NCBI GenBank assembly: GCA_910585215.1
Contig: CAJUDQ010000029.1
Coordinates: forward strand, 1-40,099
Reading direction: 5' to 3'
Length of the DNA: 40,099 bases
From: an uncultured Lachnospiraceae bacterium
Lineage (GTDB): Bacteria; Bacillota; Clostridia; Lachnospirales; Lachnospiraceae
Below, piece after piece: positions 16,074 through 24,738 of this stretch (position 1 is the stretch's first letter; each line of letters starts with the position of its first letter). The notes under the pieces were generated by a model. That model was not told where the DNA came from. It saw nothing but the letters and a program-made list of their open reading frames with translations, and did not search any database. The position numbers were made by a program, and so were the translations under genes.

Positions 16074-17768
16074 ATGTTTAACAAAGAAAGAATTGAGAAA
16101 AGACTGACAAAGACTTTTCTTATGGTGTCTTCAATTACAGCGCTGGCTGCGGTGATAGGCATTATTACAATGATGATTTTGGTGGTACAATATTCCGATG
16201 CATTGGAGAATTATGGTTTTGCCCAGGGAGATATCGGCAAAGCCATGTTTGAGTTTGCAGATACAAGAAGTGCATTGCGTGGAACAATTGGATATGAAGA
16301 CCAAGATGCCATTAATGTCATGCAAAAGCAGCATAAAGAAAATAAAGCGCTGTTTCAGGAGTCTTTTGAAGAAATAGAAAAGACAATTGTATCAGAAGAT
16401 GGAAGAACTACCTATGACGAGATTAAAAAAGAACTTAATTCATACTGGACACTTGACAACAAAGTTATGGAAATTGGCGCAACCGAGGACCAGGAGCTTT
16501 GCAGACAGGCGCAGGACATGGCGATTAATGAACTGGGACCTTTATATGAAAATATTTATTCCAAACTGGAAGAATTACTGAATGTCAAGGTGACAGAAGG
16601 CGATAAGCTTTCCAGTCGTCTGAATATTATAAGCATAATACTGGCAGTCATGATTGCTGTGGTACTTGTAGTATCAATGTTAATTGCAGTACATATGGGC
16701 AGAAGCATTGCACGCGGAATTGCCCGGCCTCTGAAAGAACTTGGAAAACGATTTTCCACTTTTGCAACGGGCGATTTGTCCTCTGCTTTTCCAGAGACAA
16801 ACGCTGACGATGAGGTATCTGATATGATAAAACAGGCTACCGACATGGCTGATAACTTGAATATAATTATCAATGATGCCGGAGAACTGTTAGGCAAAAT
16901 GGCAGAGGGAAATTATGCAATAAAAACTCAGATGCCAGACAGATATACAGGTGATTTCTCCCGTCTGCTCGAGGCAATGTGGAATATGAAAATACAAATG
17001 ACTACCACATTGGAAGCAATCGGAGAAGCTTCTGAACAGGTAGCAGCAGGTTCCAGCCACATTGCCGATGCGGGACAGGCACTGGCTGAAGGTTCAACAG
17101 AGCAGGCCAGTGCAGTACAGGAACTGCATGCATCTATTGTAAATATTACAGAAACAGCAGTAAAAAGTATGCAAAATGCGGAAGATTCTTATCAACAGGC
17201 ACGCCACTATGCAGATGATGCAGAGAAGAGCCGTGACCAGATGGAAGCCATGATGGCAGCTATGGAACGAATTAACCAGACATCAAATAAAATAGGCAAT
17301 ATTATTTCAGAAATAGAATCCATTGCCTCGCAGACAAATCTGCTGTCATTAAATGCTTCCATCGAAGCGGCAAGAGCAGGAGATGCAGGACGGGGCTTTG
17401 CAGTAGTAGCTGACCAAATCAGAGATTTGGCAGACCAGAGCGCCAAGGCTGCTATCAGCACAAGAGAATTAATCGAAGGCTCCTTGCAGGAAGTTGCAGA
17501 AGGCAGTCAGGCAGCCGAACAGGCTTCCACTTCTATTCTGAGTGTTGTTGAAGGTATGAAACAAATTGCAGATACTTCAAAGGAACTGAGCTTAATGGCT
17601 GAAACTCAGGCAGCAGCGATGAGGGAAGCAGAAAAAGGAGTCAATCAGATATCCGAGGTGGTACAAAATAATGCCGCTACTGCTGAAGAATCCTCAGCAA
17701 CCAGTGAAGAGCTGTCCGCGCAGACTATTTCGCTGAATGAACATATCAGCAAATTTATTTTAGAATAA
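16074..17768 (+). CDS. Methyl-accepting chemotaxis protein
   Basis: A 564-aa transmembrane chemoreceptor. TM1 is at about residues 13-38, an extracytoplasmic four-helix-bundle-type sensor domain at about 40-180 and TM2 at about 184-208. A HAMP domain follows (about 210-265). The long cytoplasmic coiled coil contains the conserved signalling hairpin SQTNLLSLNASIEAARAGDA near 418-438, which contacts CheA/CheW. There is no C-terminal CheR-binding pentapeptide. AAGGAG precedes the ATG. The ligand is unknown; the gene follows the arabinofuranosidase, so a plant sugar signal is conceivable but unproven. Confidence 0.93.
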   Translation: MFNKERIEKRLTKTFLMVSSITALAAVIGIITMMILVVQYSDALENYGFAQGDIGKAMFEFADTRSALRGTIGYEDQDAINVMQKQHKENKALFQESFEEIEKTIVSEDGRTTYDEIKKELNSYWTLDNKVMEIGATEDQELCRQAQDMAINELGPLYENIYSKLEELLNVKVTEGDKLSSRLNIISIILAVMIAVVLVVSMLIAVHMGRSIARGIARPLKELGKRFSTFATGDLSSAFPETNADDEVSDMIKQATDMADNLNIIINDAGELLGKMAEGNYAIKTQMPDRYTGDFSRLLEAMWNMKIQMTTTLEAIGEASEQVAAGSSHIADAGQALAEGSTEQASAVQELHASIVNITETAVKSMQNAEDSYQQARHYADDAEKSRDQMEAMMAAMERINQTSNKIGNIISEIESIASQTNLLSLNASIEAARAGDAGRGFAVVADQIRDLADQSAKAAISTRELIEGSLQEVAEGSQAAEQASTSILSVVEGMKQIADTSKELSLMAETQAAAMREAEKGVNQISEVVQNNAATAEESSATSEELSAQTISLNEHISKFILE

Positions 17769-17825
17769 AAACCATTATTTTCTAAAATAAGTTCTTCTCT
17801 GAAACATCTTGAGATGCTTTAAAAG

Positions 17826-17866
17826 GGGACTGTTGGATTAAGTGTTATGCTTAATCCAACAGTCCC
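17826..17866. terminator. Bidirectional terminator hairpin
   Basis: Perfect 17-bp stem GGGACTGTTGGATTAAG (17826-17842) and its complement (17850-17866) with a 7-base loop. It lies between the convergent chemoreceptor and carboxypeptidase genes. The T-run is longer on the minus side (four), so it may serve the carboxypeptidase best. Confidence 0.85.
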
Positions 17867-17899
17867 TTTGATAGTATTCAAAACAGAAAAAACTATTCT

Positions 17900-19408
17900 C
17901 TAAAGAGAATAAATGTTTTGATATTTCTTTTTAAAATATCTAATCAGAGGCTTGGCGCTGATTTCTTTCCCACATACTTTCTGAAGCACTTCTTTCGGCT
18001 CTCTGCTGCTTCCATACTGGTGAATATTTTCATTCAGCCAGTGTGTAATCTTTTTTATTTCACCATTTGCAAGTATATCATCCACACATCCCAGTTCCTC
18101 TTCTATTTTTTCCAGAAACATTCCATCGTAAATAGAACCTAACAGATAAGAAGGAAAATACCCAAAGGCTCCACCACTCCAGTGTGTATCCTGCAAAGCT
18201 CCTTCACTGTCCCTTTGTGGTGTTATGCCGAGATATTCCTGCATTTTTTCATTCCATCTTTTCGGAATATCCGAGAGCTCCAGCTTTCCGGAAAAAATTT
18301 CTTTTTCAATTTCATATCGGATAATAATATGAAAACAATACGTAACTTCATCGCTGGAAGTTCGTATGAACGATGGCCGGACTTCATTGATTTTCTGATA
18401 AAAAATTTCCAGCGGAATCTCTTTAAAGTTTGGAAAAATCTCACTAAGCTTTCCATATATCGGCTTCCAAAAGTTTATATTATGACCCAGAATATTTTCA
18501 AAAAATCTTGACTGACTTTCATGAAGCCCTAAGAAACGACAGCTAAACAGAGGGGTTTCATCAAATTTGTCACTGACATGCTGTTCAAAAATACCATGTC
18601 CTCCCTCATGAATCATACTGAATATGGCATCGATAATATCCTCTTCTGTATAGTGGTCCGTTAATCTTACATCCTTATTGGAAAGTGCAGTTGTAAACGG
18701 ATGCTCACTTTCTGCCATTACTCCCGAATCAAAAGAAAATCCGATATACTCCAGTAAATATCTTGAAAATTCTTTCTGCTTGTAAATATCATAACTTCCA
18801 CAAAACTTCTCTTCTGTTTCCTGTTTGAATTTTTGTTTTTTCTCCGTGATTTCCTTTACAAGCGGAAGTAATTCCTGTTTTATCTCTTCAAACAGACCAT
18901 CTATAATTTCTCCTGACATTCCCTCTTCATTATTGTCAAGAAGCACCTCATACACTTCTCTTCCACCACTTTGATATTTTGCAAGCTGCTTCGTCATTTC
19001 AATAACCTTTTTTAAATATGGTTCGAACTGCTTATAATCATCTGCTCTTTTTGCCCTCTGCCATATATCTCCCGCTTTCGCTGTCAATACGCTGTATTCT
19101 TCATAAAAATCTACCGGAACATTTTTATCCCTGTCATAATACTTCTTCGCCTTTCGAATAACAGTTTTCTGATACTCTTCCAATTTTTCATATTCAGAAG
19201 GTTCCAAAAGCTGATTTAACAACTCTCCCATCTGTTCGGAGGTTTCAAGCTCAAATTTTTTGGCGGAAATTGTTCCCATGCAGTCTACCAGACCATCTAC
19301 TCCCGTATCCGGCACTTGTGTCTGTAAATCCCATTCTATCAGAGCCGCTACCCTTTCATAATCTCTGACCTTTTTGTAATACTGTAAAAATTCTTCATAT
19401 TTTGACAT
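17900..19408 (-). CDS. Metallocarboxypeptidase, M32 family (thermostable carboxypeptidase 1)
   Basis: A 502-aa cytosolic zinc carboxypeptidase that removes C-terminal amino acids from peptides. The zinc site HEGGH (HEXXH) lies near residues 267-271, and the second M32 motif HESQSRFFEN, providing the third zinc ligand, lies near 297. Length matches the family (about 500 aa). The protein is all-alpha and has no signal peptide. The ribosome binding site is weak (GGAG about 14 bases upstream). No partner gene is evident; the YdcF gene upstream ends 78 bp away on the same strand. Confidence 0.93.
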   Translation of the reverse strand: MSKYEEFLQYYKKVRDYERVAALIEWDLQTQVPDTGVDGLVDCMGTISAKKFELETSEQMGELLNQLLEPSEYEKLEEYQKTVIRKAKKYYDRDKNVPVDFYEEYSVLTAKAGDIWQRAKRADDYKQFEPYLKKVIEMTKQLAKYQSGGREVYEVLLDNNEEGMSGEIIDGLFEEIKQELLPLVKEITEKKQKFKQETEEKFCGSYDIYKQKEFSRYLLEYIGFSFDSGVMAESEHPFTTALSNKDVRLTDHYTEEDIIDAIFSMIHEGGHGIFEQHVSDKFDETPLFSCRFLGLHESQSRFFENILGHNINFWKPIYGKLSEIFPNFKEIPLEIFYQKINEVRPSFIRTSSDEVTYCFHIIIRYEIEKEIFSGKLELSDIPKRWNEKMQEYLGITPQRDSEGALQDTHWSGGAFGYFPSYLLGSIYDGMFLEKIEEELGCVDDILANGEIKKITHWLNENIHQYGSSREPKEVLQKVCGKEISAKPLIRYFKKKYQNIYSL

Positions 19409-19486
19409 CTCTACTCTATATTCTCCATTTCATTTCTGATATTCCTTTATTATTCCGCAGACAAATAAGATTATACAGATACATTT

Positions 19487-20248
19487 TCAAATTGTACCGG
19501 CACATTTATATTTTACTACTGCAAAAAATTCTCTTACCATATAATTGACAAATAAAATTTTATCTGATTGAGCAGAAATTCCACTGATTTCATAACCGCT
19601 TTTTTTACATACAGCCACCGCGCGGTACACATGAAAATTATTTGTAACAACACCTACCTCGGGTGATTCCTTCGTTGAATGTTCCTTTATTTTTTTCATG
19701 GAAAACTCAATATTCTCTGCAGTATTTACGGATTTATCTTCCATAATAATCCGTTCTTCACTGATTCCATATTCTATCAGATAATCCTTCATACACTGTG
19801 CCTCTGATAAATCCTCCCCCTTTCCCTGTCCTCCTGAAACAATAACAACCGTATCCGGATTTTCATCAAGATACTCACATGCCTTTTCCAGCCTTTTTCT
19901 CAGTGACTTTGTAATTCTAGTTCCCCTTACCTGCGCGCCAAGTACAATGACATAATCAAGATTTTCCTTTGGTTTTGAAACCATTCCTGAAACAATGCAT
20001 CCTTCCACTGCCAGAAACACCAAAAGTATAAGGCAGAAAAACATAATTGCCGATGATTTAAACCACGTTGGAAACCTTATCTGCTTTCTTGCCAGTACCG
20101 ACGGTAACACTGCCAGCATTGCAAAACAAATGACTGCTGCCAGCCATACCGATGCAAATGCTGTGTGTATCCCCGCATAACTCACCATAATAATATAATA
20201 TCCAAAGCAAATTCCTGCCATAATCCCGAAAATAACTGTTATTGCCAT
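19487..20248 (-). CDS. YdcF/SanA-family (DUF218) membrane protein
   Basis: A 253-aa protein with three N-terminal membrane segments (about residues 3-22, 32-52 and 68-90) and a C-terminal DUF218 domain. Motifs are VIVLGAQVRG near residue 99, VVIVSGGQG near 134, the NTAEN segment near 170 and VVTNNFHVYRA near 200. Family members such as ElyC and SanA affect envelope integrity and lipid-carrier metabolism, but the biochemical activity is not settled. No Shine-Dalgarno site is striking. The Rrf2 gene upstream ends in its own terminator, so this gene is probably a separate unit. Confidence 0.85.
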   Translation of the reverse strand: MAITVIFGIMAGICFGYYIIMVSYAGIHTAFASVWLAAVICFAMLAVLPSVLARKQIRFPTWFKSSAIMFFCLILLVFLAVEGCIVSGMVSKPKENLDYVIVLGAQVRGTRITKSLRKRLEKACEYLDENPDTVVIVSGGQGKGEDLSEAQCMKDYLIEYGISEERIIMEDKSVNTAENIEFSMKKIKEHSTKESPEVGVVTNNFHVYRAVAVCKKSGYEISGISAQSDKILFVNYMVREFFAVVKYKCAGTI

Positions 20249-20271
20249 AATCCTTATCCCTCTCCACCGAA

Positions 20272-20296
20272 AAAAGAGGCAGGTCGCGCCTCTTTT
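20272..20296 (-). terminator. Terminator of the Rrf2 gene
   Basis: Stem AAAAGAGGC (20272-20280) and GCCTCTTTT (20288-20296) with a 7-base loop. On the minus strand the hairpin is followed by TT and lies 10 bp after the Rrf2 stop. Confidence 0.8.
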
Positions 20297-20305
20297 CCCC
20301 TGTTA

Positions 20306-20743
20306 TTAAATATTGTCATTATTCTCTATTTTTATGCTATTTCCATAAATCAAGTCCTCCAAAGAGATGCTTTCCAGATAATCGTCAATTACTTTATCCA
20401 GTCCCTTCCACAGAGGCAGAGTAATACATTCCTCTGCGCGTTTACAGATATCTGCCCCGTTCTCCAAACAGCTCACCGGAGCCATACTCCCCTCTGTCAG
20501 CTTTAAAATAGCTCCAATCGTATATTCACCACTGTTTTTTGAAAGCCGGTATCCTCCACTTTTGCCCCTCAAGCTTTGTACATAATCCGCCCTGTTTAAA
20601 ATTCCCACAATCATTTCCAGATATTTCATGGAGATTTCCTGTCTGGCAGCAATTTCCTTTAAAGATATAAATCCCTCATCTCTATGCTGTGCCAAATCAA
20701 TCATTACTCTCAATGCATACCTTCCCTTAGTTGAAACCTTCAT
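20306..20743 (-). CDS. Rrf2-family transcriptional regulator
   Basis: A 145-aa winged-helix regulator starting MKVSTKGRYALRVMIDLA, with the recognition segment SLKEIAARQEISMKYLEMI and the wing LRGKSGGYRLSK. Three cysteines (C-x7-C-x5-C, near residues 92-106) resemble the cluster ligands of IscR, so an Fe-S cofactor is possible. The neighbouring MetY gene suggests a CymR-like role in sulfur amino-acid control instead, or as well. AGGAG precedes the ATG. CymR itself lacks the cysteine triad, which makes the mixture of context and ligands noteworthy. Confidence 0.9.
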   Translation of the reverse strand: MKVSTKGRYALRVMIDLAQHRDEGFISLKEIAARQEISMKYLEMIVGILNRADYVQSLRGKSGGYRLSKNSGEYTIGAILKLTEGSMAPVSCLENGADICKRAEECITLPLWKGLDKVIDDYLESISLEDLIYGNSIKIENNDNI

Positions 20744-20801
20744 ACCAAATCTCCTGTTTTTTCATTCTGTTCATTCCCCATATGAGGTCTTTTGTTTCAT
20801 T

Positions 20802-20830
20802 ACTATAATACAATCAGCAAATAAATACAA
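20802..20830 (-). promoter_or_regulatory. Promoter of the Rrf2 gene
   Basis: On the minus strand TTGTAT (20825-20830), 17 bp and TATAGT (20802-20807). A near-palindrome CCCCATATGAGG lies in the leader at 20777-20788 and may be an autoregulatory site. Confidence 0.5.
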
Positions 20831-20841
20831 TAGAAAAATAA

Positions 20842-20889
20842 CAATAACCGGAAAATTATAGACTTCCAATTATAATTTCCCGATTATCG
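20842..20889 (-). terminator. Strand-specific hairpin terminator of metY
   Basis: In the minus-strand transcript, 20889-20871 pairs with 20860-20842 over 19 continuous base pairs including three G-U wobbles, with a 10-base loop. On the plus strand the wobbles become mismatches, so the structure belongs to the metY transcript. It lies 23 bp after the stop and is followed by T-rich sequence. Confidence 0.7.
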
Positions 20890-20911
20890 CTGCAACTATT
20901 GTTTTTAATTT

Positions 20912-22219
20912 TTATTGCACTGCTTTAAATGCTTCCTCAAGGTCTTCAATAATATCATCAATATTTTCTGTGCCAATGGATAATCTCACGGTATTTAATC
21001 TGATTCCCTGCTCTTCAAGCTCTTTTTCATTAAGCTGTGAATGAGTCGTAGATGCCGGATGAATCACAAGGGACTTTACATCTGCTACATTTGCCAGCAG
21101 CGAAAACAGCTCAAGATTATCAATAAATTCCTTTGCCTTTCTGTCATCACCTTTGATTTCAAAAGTAAAGATAGAACCGCCACCATTTGGAAAATATTTT
21201 TTATACAGTCTCTGCTGTTCTTTATTCTCTGATACTGAAGGATGATGTACCTTTTCCACCTGAGGATGACTGTTAAGGTAGCTTACTACCTTCAGAGCAT
21301 TTTCTACATGTCTCTCTACTCTTAAAGAAAGAGTTTCCAGCCCCTGAAGGAAAATAAATGCATGAAATGGAGAAAGTGTGGCACCTGTATCACGAAGCAG
21401 AATTGCTCTTATTTTTGTAACAAATGCCGCTGCACCGGCTGCTTTTGTAAAAATAACCCCGTGATAGCTTGGATTTGGTTCCGTGAGTGCAGGAAATTTT
21501 CCACTTGCTTCCCAGTCAAATTTTCCACTGTCAACAATCACACCTCCTATGGTTGTCCCATGTCCTCCGATAAATTTGGTGGCAGAATGAACCACAATAT
21601 CTGCTCCATATTCAATCGGTCTTACCAGATACGGGGTGGCAAATGTATTATCAATCACAAGCGGTATTTTATGAGCATGCGCAATCTCTGCTATTTTTTC
21701 AATATCTACTACATCAGAGTTTGGATTTCCAAGCGTCTCTATAAATACGGCTTTTGTATTCTCCTGAATGGCCTGTTCCACTTCATGATAGTCAAACGGG
21801 TCAACAAAAGTAGTTGTTATTCCATAAGCAGGCAGCGTATGCGCAAGAAGATTATAGGTTCCGCCATAAATATTCTTTGCTGAAACAATATGGTCTCCAT
21901 TCTGTGCAAGATTTTCAAAAGTATAGGTAATCGCCGCCGCACCGGATGCTACTGCGAGCGCTGCCACACCGCCTTCAAGCGCTGCAATCCTCTGTTCAAA
22001 GACATCCTGTGTAGGATTTGTCAATCTTCCATAAATATTACCTGCATCTGTCAAATTAAATCTTGCCGCTGCATGTTCACTGTTTCTGAATACATAGGAA
22101 GAAGTCTGATAAATCGGCACTGCTCTCGCATCTGTCGCCTGGTCCGGCTGCTCCTGTCCTACATGAAGCTGCAAGGTTTCAAATTTTAAATTTCTTTCTG
22201 AATATGTTTTTTTGCTCAT
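20912..22219 (-). CDS. metY: O-acetylhomoserine sulfhydrylase (aminocarboxypropyltransferase)
   Basis: A 435-aa PLP enzyme of the Cys/Met metabolism family, joining O-acetylhomoserine with sulfide or methanethiol to give homocysteine or methionine. The PLP lysine is in SATKFIGGHGT near residue 214, and the tyrosine-bearing NIYGRLTNPTQ motif near 62. The length and the N-terminal FETLQLHVGQ are typical of MetY rather than MetB/MetC. GGAGG precedes the ATG. It is transcribed alone from a promoter flanked by dyads, with an Rrf2 regulator downstream; sulfur- or Fe-S-dependent control is likely. Confidence 0.92.
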   Translation of the reverse strand: MSKKTYSERNLKFETLQLHVGQEQPDQATDARAVPIYQTSSYVFRNSEHAAARFNLTDAGNIYGRLTNPTQDVFEQRIAALEGGVAALAVASGAAAITYTFENLAQNGDHIVSAKNIYGGTYNLLAHTLPAYGITTTFVDPFDYHEVEQAIQENTKAVFIETLGNPNSDVVDIEKIAEIAHAHKIPLVIDNTFATPYLVRPIEYGADIVVHSATKFIGGHGTTIGGVIVDSGKFDWEASGKFPALTEPNPSYHGVIFTKAAGAAAFVTKIRAILLRDTGATLSPFHAFIFLQGLETLSLRVERHVENALKVVSYLNSHPQVEKVHHPSVSENKEQQRLYKKYFPNGGGSIFTFEIKGDDRKAKEFIDNLELFSLLANVADVKSLVIHPASTTHSQLNEKELEEQGIRLNTVRLSIGTENIDDIIEDLEEAFKAVQ

Positions 22220-22251
22220 AATATGCCTCCATTTTAAACCGTATTTTATTT

Positions 22252-22268
22252 CCTATTGTTTTAGTAGG
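22252..22268 (-). promoter_or_regulatory. Operator-like palindrome just after the metY start site
   Basis: The 17-bp near-palindrome CCTATTGTTTTAGTAGG lies about 10 bp downstream of the metY -10 box. A repressor bound there would block transcription. The adjacent Rrf2 protein is the obvious candidate, but this is inference. Confidence 0.5.
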
Positions 22269-22276
22269 TTATTTAT

Positions 22277-22334
22277 ATCATAACACCAATTGATATAATT
22301 GTAAAGTTATTTTTTAGCAAATTTACAATTATAT
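22277..22334 (-). promoter_or_regulatory. metY promoter with 13-bp inverted repeat over the -35
   Basis: On the minus strand TTTACA (22300-22305), 17 bp and TATGAT (22277-22282). The -35 lies within the left arm of a perfect inverted repeat ATATAATTGTAAA (22293-22305) and TTTACAATTATAT (22322-22334) with a 16-bp centre. This is a plausible regulator site. Confidence 0.65.
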
Positions 22335-22381
22335 AAGTATTTTTCACATATCCTGAAAAATTTCCTGTAAAACAACGTCAA

Positions 22382-22413
22382 AAGGAGCCTGAAAATACAG
22401 CTTCAAGCTCCTT
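22382..22413 (-). terminator. Terminator-like hairpin in the gene-poor gap
   Basis: Arms AAGGAGCCTGAA (22382-22393) and TTCAAGCTCCTT (22402-22413). The one mismatch becomes a G-U pair in the minus-strand RNA, so the structure favours a leftward transcript, although only a short T-run follows. No annotated gene ends here. Confidence 0.5.
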
Positions 22414-22715
22414 CGACTGGACAATCAATACAAACGTTTGTCTCATCATTCACTTTTATTTTATTTCAGCTATTGAATATCCGTTTTTCATCTTTTCATG
22501 CCCACCCTATTCTTTACTCCTTCTGCTTTTGCAACTGCCTGATTTTTATTTCTCTATTCACGCTTCTAAAATATTTTTGTTGCAGTTGCCTGTCTATAAT
22601 TACAGAAGTTCAAAATATAATTTTTCTACTTTTACTGCTACCTCCCTTTTTACTTATTTCTACATAGACCATTATACAGGATAGATGTATTAAAAGTGTA
22701 TGGAAATTGTCATCA
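22414..22715 (-). other. Gene-poor stretch, possible small minus-strand transcript
   Basis: No convincing protein gene in about 300 bp. Visible elements are a perfect 12-bp palindrome ACAAACGTTTGT (22430-22441), a hairpin GCAACTGC/GCAGTTGC (22531-22538 and 22582-22589), and two tiny minus-strand frames, one coding a 16-aa peptide with CIDC next to the hairpin at 22382. A GGGAGGTAGC stretch on the minus strand looks like a ribosome binding site without a following gene. It could be a small RNA, a decayed gene, or nothing. Confidence 0.3.
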
Positions 22716-22848
22716 AGTTGTAAAAATTTCAAATTTTGAGTTTTTTCGTCAAAAATCTACAATTTTAATCAATTTATAACATTATAATTACTTTTTAAAT
22801 TTGTTATTATTGTGCAATCTGTATAAAATCTGTCAAAAATTTCCTCCA

Positions 22849-22877
22849 TTGACTTTCCTGCAAAAAGCTGATAAGAT
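22849..22877 (+). promoter_or_regulatory. Promoter of the methyltransferase-hslO operon
   Basis: TTGACT (22849-22854), 17 bp and TAAGAT (22872-22877), with the predicted start about 30 bp before the ribosome binding site region. Confidence 0.7.
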
Positions 22878-22915
22878 TAAACTTGTGTTTTTTATATACA
22901 GAAAGGAGCTTTGAC

Positions 22916-23677
22916 ATGAACAATACCTACACATGCTTTTCCGCCTTTTATGATTTATTTATGGATAATATTGATTATGTACAATGGGGCGAATATCTTC
23001 TATCACTTTTAAAAGAATATGATATACGTTCTGGCCTTGTTCTTGAGCTTGGCTGTGGAACTGGCAATATGACGGAGTTTCTGGCCGCAAAGGGCTATGA
23101 TATGATTGGACTTGACAGCTCCTGTGATATGCTTGACGCCGCTATGGAAAAAAAATCCATAAGCGGACATAACATCCTTTATCTCAATCAGGATATGCGT
23201 GAATTTGAATTATATGGAACGGTAGCTGCTGTCGTAAGCATTTGCGACTCTCTTAATTATATCACAAAATACGAAGAACTTGTAACTGTTTTTAAACTTG
23301 TAAACAATTATCTTGACCCAAAAGGGCTTTTTATTTTTGATATGAATATGGAAGCAAAATTCAAAACCATTAACGATGCCGTTATTGCGGAAAACCGTGA
23401 GGAAGCCAGCTTTATCTGGGAAAATACCTACTATGAAGCGGAGCATATCAATGAATATGAGCTGACTATTTTTGCCCGCTGTGATGATGAAAAATATGAA
23501 AAGCTTACAGAAATTCACTATGAGCGCGCCTATTCTCTTGAGGAAATAAAAGCAGCCTTACAGGAAGCGGGCATGACCTTTGTAGCTTCGTATAATGCTT
23601 TTACCCGCCAGCCGCCAGATAAAAACAGTGAACGAATTTATATTGTTGCACAAGAAAATGGAAAACAAACCGCTTAA
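22916..23677 (+). CDS. Class I SAM-dependent methyltransferase
   Basis: A 253-aa methyltransferase with the SAM-binding loop ELGCGTGNMTEFL near residue 43, the acidic strand end GLDSS near 67 and NQDMREF near 90. The C-terminal half (lid and beta strands ending FTRQPPDKNSERIYIVAQ) is typical of the UbiE/YodH-like cytosolic group with unknown small-molecule substrate. AAAGGAG precedes the ATG at 22916; a longer reading from 22883 would place the start upstream of this site. It is co-transcribed with hslO, 25 bp downstream. Confidence 0.88.
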   Translation: MNNTYTCFSAFYDLFMDNIDYVQWGEYLLSLLKEYDIRSGLVLELGCGTGNMTEFLAAKGYDMIGLDSSCDMLDAAMEKKSISGHNILYLNQDMREFELYGTVAAVVSICDSLNYITKYEELVTVFKLVNNYLDPKGLFIFDMNMEAKFKTINDAVIAENREEASFIWENTYYEAEHINEYELTIFARCDDEKYEKLTEIHYERAYSLEEIKAALQEAGMTFVASYNAFTRQPPDKNSERIYIVAQENGKQTA

Positions 23678-23702
23678 AATTTAAGAAAGAATGAGGAATA
23701 TT

Positions 23703-24593
23703 ATGTCGGATTATATTGTAAGAGCTACTGCGGCAAACGGACAGATTCGCGCATTTGCTTCTACTACAAAAGAACTGTGTGAAACTGCCAGACAGATTCA
23801 TGGTACAAGCCCTGTAGGAACTGCCGCACTTGGCCGTCTTTTGACCGGTGCGGGAATGATGGGAAATATGATGAAAAATAAAGAAGATTTACTGTCCATT
23901 ATTTTAAATGCAGACGGACCTATGGGCAAAACCGGCGTGACTGCAAATGCCAATGCGGAGGTAAAAGGATATATCAGCAATCCGGATTTTCAAAATCCGC
24001 TGAATTATTTTGGAAAACTTGATGTCGGAGGCGCTGTTGGAAATGGAACATTAAAGGTCATAAAAGATATGGGCCTGAAAGAACCATATATTGGACAGAC
24101 TGCATTGATTACCGGTGAAATTGCAGAAGACCTTACCTACTATTTTGCTACCAGTGAGCAGGTACCTACCTCTGTAGCTCTTGGAGTTCTGATAAATACA
24201 GATAATTCTGTCAAGCAGGCAGGGGGTTTTATTATACAGCTTATGCCTTTTGCTGAGGACAGTGTGATTGACCAACTGGAAACTAACATAAAGGAACTTA
24301 CCAGTGTTACTGCATTGCTTGAGGAAGGTCTTTCGCCGAAACAGATACTCAAGAAAATACTTGGAAAATTCAACCCTGAATTTAGCGAAACCATACCTAC
24401 CTGTTACAAGTGCAACTGTAGCCGCGAAAAGGTATCAAAAGTACTGTTAAGTGTTGGCAGAAAGGAACTGGAATCCATGATTGCAGATGGCGAACCGATA
24501 GAAGTCAAATGCCATTTTTGTAATACCTGTCATGTCTTTTCGATAGACGAATTAAAAAAACTTCTCACATACAGTCAGCAGAGTCATTCCTGA
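23703..24593 (+). CDS. hslO: Redox-regulated chaperone Hsp33
   Basis: A 296-aa holdase activated by oxidation and unfolding. The N-terminal domain (about 1-230) and the C-terminal zinc switch are both present: CNC near residue 236 and CHFC near 271, matching the CxC...CxxC pattern. Two extra cysteines, in CYKCNC and CNTC, flank the switch. GAGG lies 6 bases before the ATG at 23703, so the in-frame ATG at 23691 is not preferred. It follows the methyltransferase in the same operon and ends in a strong terminator. Confidence 0.93.
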   Translation: MSDYIVRATAANGQIRAFASTTKELCETARQIHGTSPVGTAALGRLLTGAGMMGNMMKNKEDLLSIILNADGPMGKTGVTANANAEVKGYISNPDFQNPLNYFGKLDVGGAVGNGTLKVIKDMGLKEPYIGQTALITGEIAEDLTYYFATSEQVPTSVALGVLINTDNSVKQAGGFIIQLMPFAEDSVIDQLETNIKELTSVTALLEEGLSPKQILKKILGKFNPEFSETIPTCYKCNCSREKVSKVLLSVGRKELESMIADGEPIEVKCHFCNTCHVFSIDELKKLLTYSQQSHS

Positions 24594-24601
24594 ATCTATA
24601 A

Positions 24602-24630
24602 AAAATGCTGTCCTTTTTGGACAGCATTTT
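24602..24630 (+). terminator. Terminator of hslO
   Basis: Perfect 12-bp stem AAAATGCTGTCC (24602-24613) and GGACAGCATTTT (24619-24630) with a TTTTT loop, 8 bp after the stop. Confidence 0.92.
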
Positions 24631-24738
24631 CATTTATAATCCGTAAAACAATCGCTCATTCACATAAAAAAACGAAAACCTTAATAAAAAAATATAACGA
24701 AATTCTATACTGAAAAGGCACATCATTTAACCCTGTGA

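Noticed and set aside
22220..22300. SAM riboswitch or T-box in the metY leader
   Set aside because: The predicted leader is about 50 bases, too short for either, with no matching core sequences.
22473..22667. Plus-strand 64-codon open frame
   Set aside because: Very Phe/Leu/Cys-rich translation of T-rich DNA, no ribosome binding site, no similarity recognised.
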